Below the pieces are notes generated by a model. That model did not search any database. It had not been told where the DNA came from and worked only from the letters and a program-made list of their open reading frames with translations. Positions 44,661 through 54,851 of a DNA stretch of 64,000 bases are shown one piece after another. Made by a program: the position numbers and the translations under genes. Positions within the stretch are counted from its first letter, which is position 1. Every line of letters starts with the position of its first letter. The DNA is from Sesamum alatum (Eukaryota > Streptophyta > Magnoliopsida > Lamiales > Pedaliaceae): NCBI GenBank assembly GCA_034509735.1, contig JACGWO010000007.1:19372046-19436045 (forward strand), read 5' to 3'.

Positions 44661-45803
44661 CACTATTGTCCAACAATGGAATGGAAATGATGTTTTTAAT
44701 CATACTGGGTACAAAATAAACTTGCTCTAAATCTATGCTAATATTATCACTAATCACTAGAGTGGCGGATCCTACTGCTTCTGCCAAGATGGCCTTGCCA
44801 TTCCCAAGCTTCAGGATCATGTCCCCGCTACCCAGTTTTCTGCTTCTACCTGCAAGTCATTGCAAATGTGAGCTCCACAGCCGGTATCTAATACCCAAGA
44901 GGCAGAATTAGTGACCATGTTAACCTCAATCTCAAAAATACCTTGGTTCGAGAAGAGTTTGGGGCACTCTCTCTTCCAATGCCCTTTCTCACGGCAGTTG
45001 ATACATATGTCATATGCCTTCAACTGTTGCTTGGAGACAACCTTTCCTTTCGTTTGCCTTTCCCCTCATTGGCAATGGGAACACTCTTAGTGTTCGTAGC
45101 TGCTTTGACGGCTTTTCCCTTCCCTTTCTTCTTTTTTCCAACGTCCGACACCTTTGTCTTTCGTCTTGGAAGTTGAAGCACCTCCAAACAATACCGAAGG
45201 CGTGGACTTCTTAGTCGTTGCCTCGTATTGCACCAACATATTGATCAACTCATGAATGCCCTTCTCAAGTGCGTTCATGTTGTAGTTGACGATAAATTGG
45301 TCAAAGGAGGGTGGGAGTGACTGAAGGATCACATCTATGTACGTTTCATTATCGAGACCTGCCTTTAGGTCCTCGAGCTTTTCCACCAGGGTAAGCATTT
45401 TAACCCCGTGCTCTTGTACAGAGGATCCTTCTGGCATTTTAGTTCCAAAGAACGCCTTGGTCGCGACATACCTATTATGCCGGTCCGGGACTGCATAGCA
45501 ATCCTTAAGGCGAGCCATTATGGAAGGGACGTCGTCTAGCCTTTCATATTGCTTCTGAATCTCATTCGTCATCGAAGCAAGTATGATGCTACGGACCTTC
45601 CGGTTATCCTTATGCCAAGTCTCGAATGTCTCACGTTCTTCATGCGTGGATTCTTCCGGCAAGGTCCTAGTGAGAGGCTCGTCCATGATGTAGCCTTAGT
45701 TCTCGTAATCTAGGACTATCCTGAGATTGCACAACCAGTCGTTGTAATTTGTTCCATTGAATTTGTTTGTCTCAAGAATGGTTGAAAGTGGGTTTTTAGA
45801 CAT
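44661..45803 (-). pseudogene. Element G gag and protease, broken
   Basis: ATG at 45803; CAA-to-TAA nonsense at 45698-45696 after YEN. The frame from 45686 to 45087 carries the Gag core (DEPLTRTLPEESTHEER..., KEGIHELINMLVQYEATTK-like end) and is broken in the basic linker by an inserted base. The frame 45023-44817 has the CCHC knuckle CINCREKGHWKREC and the protease motif DTGCGAHICND. About eight bases are then missing after LQV, shifting the frame. Aside from these breaks the protein is about 95% like I's Gag by eye. Confidence 0.9.
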
Positions 45804-46370
45804 TTTAAATCTACATTTAGAAAACAGCGCGCGATCAGCAGAAAATAAAAGACGGTGGTTTGATAAAAATAATTAAATGCTTGGTCTTTAGTCATTTAAT
45901 CCTCCCACTATTTATACGAAAACACGGTACTCTCAAACGTGATTTTTGGGAAATCCTTTCCTAGTGGGCTTGGGATCCACAGCGATTTTTCCCATACCCC
46001 GCTTTTACGATTCGCATTGGAAAAGATCCTGTGGGAGGTATTCCATACCATTCTCGTTCCACGAGATTCCCAAGATTGCTGCCTCACCCTTTCACATGAT
46101 TTCGAGGACTCCAAGCGAATCATGCTAATTGGGCGTTAGACCCAACCCAATCGATCGAGCCACAGACCCACTGGTACCCCCACGACTCGTGAGACAGGTA
46201 ACAGCAGCCCATTTTTCGTTCATGACATAGTGCAGCTTCTTTTAAGTACAATAACGTGTCACGACTTGTGAGACCACGCTATTGACCTAAAATAGCTTCC
46301 TTACTATGCCATGGATTGGAAGGCATGGACAAACTCCTAGAGTTCATGTCCATTTTGTCTAGGGTCTAAT
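45804..46370 (-). other. Element G leader, gag-proximal part
   Basis: Minus strand. Acceptor-like tgtag ends at 45811, followed by atttaaa and the ATG at 45803. TATAAATA lies at 45909-45916. Then come the conserved block with cccaagcccactagg (about 45960) and two motif copies at about 46180-46190 and 46258-46270. It is interrupted at 46376 by solo LTR H and resumes at 48371. Confidence 0.75.
45909..45916 (-). promoter_or_regulatory. Internal TATA box upstream of G gag
   Basis: TATAAATA on the minus strand, 113 bp before the ATG at 45803; same context (ttcgtataaatagtggg) as I. Confidence 0.5.
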
Positions 46371-46375
46371 ATTTC

Positions 46376-48370
46376 TGTTAGAATAGGTGACCATGTAAGC
46401 CAATTTTGGCGGGTATATGTAACCTATGTCTAGACAATTATAAGTGTTTTGATAAATCATTAATGAATAAAGAAGTGAATTTTCATTTGGCATTACTTTG
46501 TTTGTGTTCACTTGCACCTATTTTTCCATATCTGTTCACTACGCAAACAGAGCCCACGGACTGAGATTCGATTTCGGGGACTGGGACTACGCTTGGAGGT
46601 AGGTCCATGAAATCAGTCTTCCCGAATCAGTCCGGAAATCTCCAAGTCAAGGAATCCCGAAAATGGGTACCGGGATTCCATTTGAGACTTGCACTAAGCA
46701 TCTGCTGTCGTGTTTCATCGACGGGTGACGAGGATCGTCTAAGCAGTGTTAGTGGGTTAGCCTGCTAGGACGCAGCTGACTGAGGTGACTCGTGGGAACC
46801 GTCTTACGGAGGACCTTGAGTATGGTCTGCAAGGTATGACGAGTATTCCCGGTTCCAACGGTACAGGTCAAGTCCTTTGACTTGAGGAATTACTGAGTTT
46901 ACCTGTACATCAGAACTGTATCTTAGATATGGTGAGAGATTGCCAGAATTCTCTTTGGTAGTCATAAGCCATGTCTAGTGCAGTCTTGGTGTGCAAAGTG
47001 ACAGTAGTTTCCAAGAAAGGATCTGTCTCCTGTCAATAGGTTTTGACAGTTGAGTCTCATGTATGCTCTAGGTCTTGTCCCTAAAACTGTGGCCACAGTG
47101 ACTGAACAGAAGGGAAGGTTTCCCTTGCGGCGTTTAGTGAGGACAGACCGACACTTAGGTCCAAGATGGGTACCTGCGTTATCCGTGCCCTAGACACTAA
47201 GTGATGAGACCGAAGACAGAAGGACAAGCGTACTGTTAGAGCCTAAATGTTCATCCCTGAATATTTCACCTAGTCTCTAGTGCCATGGACCGTTGCTAGA
47301 TGGCCACCCATGGTAACGGACGGATTCTAGGAATCCGACCAAGTCTAGCTGAATGGTGAACCTAAAGAGTCACACACTATCCACACACAATTAAATATTT
47401 AATTTGGAATTAAATATTGGAGTGAAGGAATGATTAAATTAGATTTAATCGGGACCTTTATTTTTCTTGGAGAAATAATTCTTTCTATTTGATAGAAGGA
47501 ATTAAATTGATAAATTGGATTTATCAAAGGGATTTATTTAATGGGCTTAAATAATATTTATATTTATTTTAGCCTCTTGGAAATATTTAAATAGGTTTTA
47601 AATATTTCCATTAAATTAAATTAAATCAACGGTTGAGATTAATGGGAGAGATGGATGGCTAGGATCGTTTTGACTAGGTCAAAACACTAGTTTGACTAGG
47701 ACTTTGACTAGGTCAAAATCCTAATCAAATTAGAGTTCTTAAAAGAGGAGTTTATAGAGGATTAAACTCCTCTTCTATATAAACCCCTAGCATCCTACAA
47801 TTTACATGATGATGAAACTCCAACACACACACACAACACACACACACGGTTTCTCTCTCTCTCCCATCTCTCTCGTCCGCCCCTCTCTCTCTCTCAAGAA
47901 AATAGTTTTCTTGATTCTTTTGTTCTTGGAACATTAGAATCTTGATGAATCAATACCATTAATTGATAATGTGTTATTGATTCATCCACTCCAAAATTAT
48001 ACACTTGTTCGTTGCTAGCACGACGTGCAAGATACGTGGGTGGATCGTGTGTCACGAATTAGAGGGTCTCAAAGACGGGATCTTGGTGCAAAACGGGGAA
48101 CAACGCGTGTAGCCGTTGAAGACGAAAACGACAACGGGTAGGTCTCGTTTTAAATTTTCGTCCCTCTTTAATTTTCAACCCTATGGCCTCCATGATTCAT
48201 TTTATGTTATACGTTCATGAGATACACCGAATGCCCGGGAAAATTTCAAAGGCACACCCTTTGAAACGTGTTTTTTAATTTAAAAGCATGTTTAAATTCC
48301 GTTTTAATTTTTCATTATACCGCGCTTCCGCATTCGCGTTTTTTCCCGGGACGATCCACATAATCTTTCA
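46376..48370 (+). mobile_element. Solo LTR H with 5-bp target duplication
   Basis: 1995 bp, TGTTAGAATAGGTGACCATG to taatctttca, flanked by the perfect duplication atttc (46371-46375 and 48371-48375). The leader of G continues on both sides, so this is a complete insertion reduced to a single LTR by recombination. It is the same LTR type as G itself but in the opposite orientation. A TATA box ctatataaacc is at about 47775, followed by CA and CT repeats. Confidence 0.93.
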
Positions 48371-49335
48371 ATTTCAACATTGGTCCAACCAATGTGAGAG
48401 TAGTAAATGACCGAGATCTCATAATAAATAAACATTTACACATTCATCCATAATGCGTAAATTAAACCATCCATAGCAGTTATATGACAAATAAAAAACC
48501 CATTCATCCATCATAATAACCACATGCAAAATTAAAGCCTAGCACGCCCCTGTTGGATGATCACGAGCCCGAATCCTATGCGACCCACTGAGCCCGCAGT
48601 GGATCTATGGTCAATCTAGGGTTGGTCCTATACTATTACATTAATAGTAACCCAATCATCATGCTGATGGGCCTTGGTCTCTTTTCTCTTTCTTCACTTC
48701 ATGGAAAACTTCAAGGGACCTCCCGTCTGGGCTCTCCATGTGGTCCTTCCTTCTTCTCCACCATTTACAAAAATAGAAACCTCACTCCTAATCTACTCTC
48801 ATTACATATTAAAAAATAGAAACCCCAGCGAAAACGCGGGGGGAGTACATAAGGAGGGAAGTAGAATGGCTTATTACTCCAAGGCAACTAGAAAGAGAGA
48901 AGGAGAAAGCAGTAAAAGAGGCACACAAGCCCAACAGAAAATTAAACCATACATTCAATCTAGGGCTCGTGATCATCCATTTCCATCCAACACATAATCA
49001 CATTATCTAATCACATAATTACAATATACCAACAATTCATGATTTCCAATCATAATCATTCAAGATAAGAAATAAATGAACATGTGCGTAACGTGTGAAA
49101 AATAAAACACAAATATTGGTAACAATACTTTCTCGTTTTAAGAAAACCTTTCCTCATTATTTTAAGTAGAATAACCTCGGGATTCCAAATCCAATATATT
49201 TTACTCCTAAAATAATGTCTTTAGAAAATTAGGCAAAATTGAACCCAAAAACGAATATTTCAGAATTAATTCAAAATTAAAACTGAAAATAAATTAAAAA
49301 AGAAAAAAGAAAACAATACTAGGGTTTAAAACCCT
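48371..49335 (-). other. Element G leader, GC-island-proximal part
   Basis: Minus-strand leader resuming after the solo LTR: revcomp of ggttggaccaatgtt, then gggcgtgctaggc (about 48538-48550), gaccatagatccactgcgg (about 48593), the pyrimidine tract near 48890-48915, and AT-rich sequence to the island. A plus-strand frame at 48674-48997 is antisense to it and not considered coding. Confidence 0.75.
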
Positions 49336-49755
49336 AGCTGCAGCACCGGCCGCCGCCGCCGTCAGCCTGCCGCCCCTGCGCGCTCACGCAGGCCCCTGCC
49401 TGCGTGCACGCGCGCCTGGCCGGCAGCATGCTGCGCGGCCTGGTGTTCCGGCAGGCCGTCGCCCGCGCAGGCTCCCGTGCCTCGCGCGCGCTGGCCTGCT
49501 GGTCGCCAGCCACGCATCTGCGCCTGCGCAGTGCGCGTGCAGACGCGCACTAGGCGCGCCTGCCGGGCGCGCGCGCGCAGAGACCTTCGTCTGCATGCGC
49601 TCGCGCCTGGCGGCGCCGCCTGGTGCTCGTCCGCGCAACCGCGCGCGCGCGCATGAGCGCGACTGGAGGCGTCGCCCTGCGTGCGCGCCTGCGCGCAGCC
49701 ACCCTAGCAGCGCGCTGCCCCCACGCGACCGGCTGGGCGGGCCCGCGCAGGTTTC
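49336..49755. repeat. GC-rich island joining elements G and I head to head
   Basis: About 420 bp, CpG-dense. It aligns with the island at 3640-4180 over most of its length. Left of it the leader of G reads leftward; right of it the leader of I reads rightward, starting at tttctctctttctagtgcc. No PBS or LTR lies between them. Confidence 0.82.
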
Positions 49756-50734
49756 TCTCTTTCTAGTGCCTTGGAATAATAAGGCTTTCTACCTCCCTCC
49801 TTATGTACTCCCCCCGGGTTTTCGCTGGGGTTTCTATTTTTTTTATATGTAATGAGAGTAGACTAGGAGTGAGGTTTCCATTTTTGTAATTGGTGGAGAA
49901 GAAGGAAGGACCACATGGAGAGCCCAGACCGGAGGTCCCTTGGCGTTTTCCATGAAGTGAAGAAAGAGAAAAAGAGACCAAGGCCCATCAGAATGATGAT
50001 TGGGTTACTATTATTGTAATAGTATAGGACCAACCCTAGATTGACCATAGATCCACTGCGGGCTCAGTGGATCGCATAGGATTCGGGCTTGTGATCATCC
50101 AACAGGGGCGTGCTAGGCTTTAATTTTGCATGTGGTTATTGTGATGGATGAATGGGTTTTATTTATCATGTATAACTGCTATGGATGAATTTCATTTATG
50201 CATTTTTGGATGAATGTATGGATATAGTATGAGATCTCGGTCATTATTACTCTCACATTGGTTGGACCAATGTTAAAATATTAGACCCTAGATAAAGTGG
50301 ACATGAACTCTAGGAGTTCGTCCATGCCTTCCAATCCGTGGCATAGTGAGGAAGCTGTCTTAGGTCAATAGCGTGGTCTCACGAGTCGTGGCACGTTATT
50401 GTACTTAAAAAGAAGCTGCACTAGGTCATGAACGAAAAATGGGCTGCTGCTACCTGTCTCACGAGTCGTGGGGGTACTAGTGGGTCCATGGCTCGGTCGA
50501 TTGGGTCGGGTCTAACGCCTAATTAGCATGATTCGCTTGGAGTCCTCGGGATCATGCAAAAGGGTGAGGCAATAATCTTGGGAATCTCGTGGAACGAGAA
50601 TGGTATGGAATACCTCCCACAGGATCTTTTCCATGCGAATCGTAAAAGCGGGGTATGGGAAAAAATCGCTGTGGATCCCAAGCCCACTAGGAAAGGATTT
50701 CCCGAAAACTACGTTTGAGAGTACCGTGTTTTCG

Positions 50735-50742
50735 TATAAATA
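50735..50742 (+). promoter_or_regulatory. Internal TATA box upstream of I gag
   Basis: TATAAATA, 114 bp before the ATG at 50849. Confidence 0.5.
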
Positions 50743-50821
50743 GTGGAGGATTAAATGACTAAAGACCAAGCATTTAATTATTTTTTATCAAACCACCGTC
50801 TTTACTTTCTGCTGATCGCGC

Positions 50822-50840
50822 GTTGTTTTTCTACATGTAG
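50822..50840 (+). promoter_or_regulatory. Splice-acceptor-like site before I gag
   Basis: gttgtttttctacatgtag, then attttaaa and the ATG: a T-rich tract and AG as in A, B and G. Confidence 0.4.
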
Positions 50841-50848
50841 ATTTTAAA

Positions 50849-52035
50849 ATGTCTAATAACCCACTTTCAACCATTCTTGAGACAAACAAATTTAATGGAA
50901 CCAACTACAACGACTGGTTGCGCAATCTCAGGATAGTCCTGGATTATGAGAACCAAGGCTACGTCATGGACGAGCCTCTCCCTAGGACCTTACCGGAAGG
51001 ATCCACGCCAGAGGAACGTGAGACGTTCGAGACTTGGCATAAGGATAACCGGAAGGTTCGTAGCATCATACTTGCTTCGATGACCAATGAGATTCAGAAG
51101 CAATATGAAAGGCTAGACGATGTCCCTTCCATAATGGCTCGCCTTAAGGATTGCTATGCAGTCCCGGACCGGCATACTAGGTATGTCGCGACCAAGGCGT
51201 TCTTTGGAACTAAAATGACAGAAGGATCCTCTGTACAAGAACATGGGGTTAAAATGCTTACCCTAGTGGAAAAGCTCGAGGACCTAAAGGCAGGTCTCGA
51301 TAACGAAACGTACATAGATGTGATCCTTCAGTCACTCCCACCCTCCTTTGATCAATTTATTGTCAACTACAACATGAATGCACTTGAGAAGGGTATTCAT
51401 GAGTTGATCAATATGTTGGTGCATACAAGGCAACGACTAAGAAGTCCACGCCTTCGGTATTGTTTGGAGGTGCTTCTACTTCCAAGACGAAAGGCAAGGG
51501 TGCCGGACGTTGGAAAAGGAAGAAAGGGAAGAGAAAGGCAGTCATAGCAGCTACGAACACTCAGAGTGTTCCCATTGCCAAAGAGGGGAAAGGCAAAGGA
51601 AAGGGAAAGGTTGTCTCCAAGCAACAGTCGAAGGCATATGACATATGTATCAACTGCCGTGAGAAAGGGCATTGGAAGAGAGAGTGCCCCAAACTCTTCT
51701 CAAACCAAGGTATATTTGTGATTGAGGTTAACATGGTCACTAATTCTGCCTCTTGGGTATTGGATACCGGCTGTGGAGCTCACATTTGCAATGATCTGCA
51801 GGTGTTGAAAAGAAGCAGAAAACTAAGTAGCGGGGACATGATCCTGAAGCTCGGAAATGGCAAAGCCATCTCGGCAGAAGCAGTAGGATCCGCCACTTTA
51901 GTTATTAGTGATACCATTAGCATAGAATTGGAGCAAGTTTATTTTGTACCCAGTATGATTAAAAACATCATTTCCATTCCATTGTTAGACAATAATGGTT
52001 ATGAGTTTAAAATCAATAAAAATTGCTTTTATTGA
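50849..52035 (+). pseudogene. Element I gag and protease, two frameshifts
   Basis: ATG at 50849 (MSNNPLSTILETNKFNG). The Gag core is intact to INMLV (about 51419), where a single base is missing from the VQYEATT segment and the frame shifts. The next frame (about 51430-52035) carries the Lys/Gly-rich linker, the CCHC knuckle CINCREKGHWKREC (about 51640-51690), the protease motif DTGCGAHICND (about 51760) and the LKLGNGKAISAEAVG block. It stops at 52033-52035 because one T is missing in the FYLMRCG segment. Gag here is the best-preserved in the window: only one indel separates it from a full-length frame. Confidence 0.92.
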
Positions 52036-52765
52036 TGAGGTGTGGAATTGCTCATCTACTTGGTACATTACATAATGGGCTCTATATCTTGCAACAAACA
52101 AATTTCGTTCTTAACGCTCAACACAAACGGAAATTAGATAATAACGGGAACGCACGTCTGTGGCACGCTAGGCTAGGTCACATATCCCAAGATAGGATGA
52201 AAAGTTTGGTAGACTCAAAGAACCTAGAGGTTGGGGACTTGAGTGATCTACCAACTTGTGAATCTTGTCTAAGAGGGAAAATGACCAGGAAGCCCTTTGT
52301 AGGACAAAGCAGGCTTGCCACAGGTCTGTTGGACTTGGTCCATACAGACGTGTGTGGACCACTAAGGACGCAGGCCCGAGGTGGGTTCTCCTACTTCATA
52401 ACCTTCACCGATGATCATTCACGGTATGGTTATGTTTACCTGATGAGGTACAAGTCTGAAGCTCTTGAGAGGTTTAAAGAATTCAGACTTGAAGTGGAGA
52501 ATCAAACCAACTGCAAAATTAAAGTCCTACGGTCAGACCGAGGCGGTGAATACCTTAGTGCCGAATTCCTAGATTATCTAAAGGAACATGGTATAATATC
52601 AGAATGGACACCTCCCGGAACACCACAGCTAAATGGCGTCTCTGAATGGAGGAACCGAACCCTGTTGGACATGGTTCGTTCCATGATGAGTTTTACCAAA
52701 TTGCCCCTATCGTTTTGGGGTTATGCATTAGAAACGGCAGCCAAGTTATTGAATTTGGCGCCTAC
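52036..52765 (+). pseudogene. Element I integrase, first part, cut by J
   Basis: The frame contains HARLGHISQDRMKSL, CESCLRGK, the catalytic Asp in HTDVCGP (about 52345), the second in RSDRGGEY (about 52530) and the Glu in GVSEWRN (about 52635-52655). It is open to 52765 (AAKLLNLAPT), where element J inserted. The sequence resumes at 62618 after J and the duplicated cctac. Confidence 0.92.
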
Positions 52766-54832
52766 TGTTAGAATAGGTGACCAGAAAGTCAATGGTATTG
52801 GCTGTTCTGAGAACAATTCGTCAATCTGTGAACAAGTAATATTATGTTAATGAATGTAGTAAGGATTCATAGGCATGAGTTTGTTGTACTTACTGCTTGC
52901 ATCGATACGATGTCACAACAAACGCCCACAGACTGAAATAACATTTCGGGAAATTGAACTACGCTTGGAGGTAGGTTCATGAAATCAGTTTCACCGAATC
53001 AGTCTGAAATACTCCAAGTCAAAGGAATCTCGAGACAGGGCATCGAGAATCCATTTGAGACTTGCACTAAGCATCTGCTGTCGTGTTTCATCGATGGGTG
53101 ACGAGGATCGTCTAAGCAGTGTTAGTGGGTCGGCCTGCTGGGAGCGGCCGACTGAGGTGACTCGCGGGAATCGTCATATAGAAGCTACTCGGGCTTGGTC
53201 GGTATGACTCGTATTCCCGGTTCCGATAGTACGGGATTAGTCCTCGGACTTGAGGATCACGGCAGTCCCCTACATACTAAGGCTGTATCTTGGATCTGGT
53301 GAAATTTGACCCGATTATATCACATGGTCATCATAAGCCTCGTCCAGTGCAGTCGGAGTATGTAAGAACGGTGAATTCCAAGATAGGATCTGTCCCCTGT
53401 CAAAGGATATGACAGCAAGATCTCCTATGCGCTCGGAGATGGTTTAGACTCACAAAGTCTATGGCCATAGCAACTTGATGTAGTGGGAAAGGATTTCCTA
53501 CGTCGAGTTAAACCTATCTCGAGCATTATGCATAGTTGCCTAGTCAACGATGGGAACCGACCCCTAGACTAAAGGCCGGGAGACAGGCGACAGTAGGACC
53601 GTACCCGTACGTATCGAGCGTCGGTAGGACCGCACCTGCGTATAACTCGGAGCCTAAATGTTCACACCATAAATTCACCTAGTCTCTAGTGCCATGGACC
53701 GTTGCTAGATGGCCACCCATGGTAACGGACTACTTTAGTTATGAAATAATGAAAAGTAGGTCCAAGTCTAGCTGAAAGGTGAACCTAAAGAGTCACACCC
53801 GCTACACCAAATGAAAGGGAATTAATTTGGAATTAATTCCGGGAGAAGGTTTAATTTAATGGAATTAAATTATACTTCTTGGAGATACAAGCCTCGATGT
53901 ATTATTTGGAATAATCGGGCTTGAGTTCATAAATTTGATTTATGAATTTTACAAAGCATGGGCTTTTCCTTTTAATTAGATTAAAAGGGTGAATTAATTA
54001 ATTAATGGGCTTAGTATATTAAATAGGATTTAATATAAAGTCCATGGGAATATTTAATTTAGAATTAAATAGGCCCATTCCATAAAGCCCATCAAAATGG
54101 ATGGACAAGATTTGATCTAGAGAATGATGAGATGAAGGGCCATGATTAATTTGACTTAATCAAAGCCTAATTTGACTAGGATTTGACTAGGTCAAAATCC
54201 TAGTCAAAGTGTGTCTCTTTGGAAGAGTTTGAGAAGGAATAGGAATTCCATCTTCTATAAATACTTAAAAAAAAAAACACACACTTACACCTACTATTCT
54301 CTACAACTCTCATCTCTCAAATTCCCTCTCAAATTCGTCCACTCCTCTTTCTTCTCTCCAAGAATACTACTTTGTTCTTCTTGATTTATTCAAGTTAAGA
54401 ACATAAGAGACATTGATTGCGTTAATTCATAGCGTCTATCGATGTCTCTTCTCCCCAAATTATTTCTTGCTAGCACAAGGGTTGTTTGCTTTTCGGTGGA
54501 GCGAGTGAGATGATTTAGAGGGTCTCTTCTTGAGATCTTGGTGCAAAACGGGGAACAATGCATGTAGCCGAACGAAGACAAAACTACAACCGGGTAGGTT
54601 CTTTAATTTCGTTTTTTTTTTATTTCAATTCTATGGCCTCCATGTTGTGTTTTTATTGAACATGAGATACACCGAACGCCCGGGAGAATCAAGGGCACAC
54701 CCCTTGATTCGTTTATGAATATTATGCATATTTTAAATTCCATTTAATTATGCTTTGTAATTTTTATTACGCACTATTCCGCGCTTCCGCTATACGCGCT
54801 CATCTCCCGGGCCGATCCACCGATTTCTTTCA
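52766..54832 (+). repeat. 5' LTR of element J
   Basis: 2067 bp, TGTTAGAATAGG to cgatttctttca. TATA box ctataaatac at 54255-54264 followed by A- and CA-rich sequence. It has one copy of the ~88-bp unit, against three in the 3' LTR, which explains most of the length difference. Donor-like cgggtaggt at 54591-54599. Confidence 0.92.
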
Positions 54833-54833
54833 G

Positions 54834-54851
54834 TGGTATCAGAGCCCGGTT
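54834..54851 (+). promoter_or_regulatory. Primer binding site of element J
   Basis: tggtatcagagcccggtt, one base after the LTR; matches initiator-Met tRNA 3' end. Confidence 0.92.

Larger units (their letters stand above)
49756..50848 (+). other. Element I leader, gag-proximal part
   Basis: Sense leader: ccttggaataataaggc (49769), accatagatccactgcggg (50043), gggcgtgctaggc (50105), CACGAGTCGTG at 50380-50390 and 50460-50470 (80 bp apart), gattcgcttggagtcctcgg (50530), TATAAATA at 50735-50742, acceptor-like ttctacatgtag ending at 50840. It mirrors G's leader. Confidence 0.78.

Noticed and set aside
50512..50769. Antisense frames of 60-89 codons with the VFGKSFPSGLGIHSD motif in several leaders (also 2265, 45939, 56918)
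   Set aside because: The underlying DNA is conserved around the leader end, but the frame shifts within the reading between copies (SHTPLLRFAWEK against PYPAFTIRMEK), which argues against coding.
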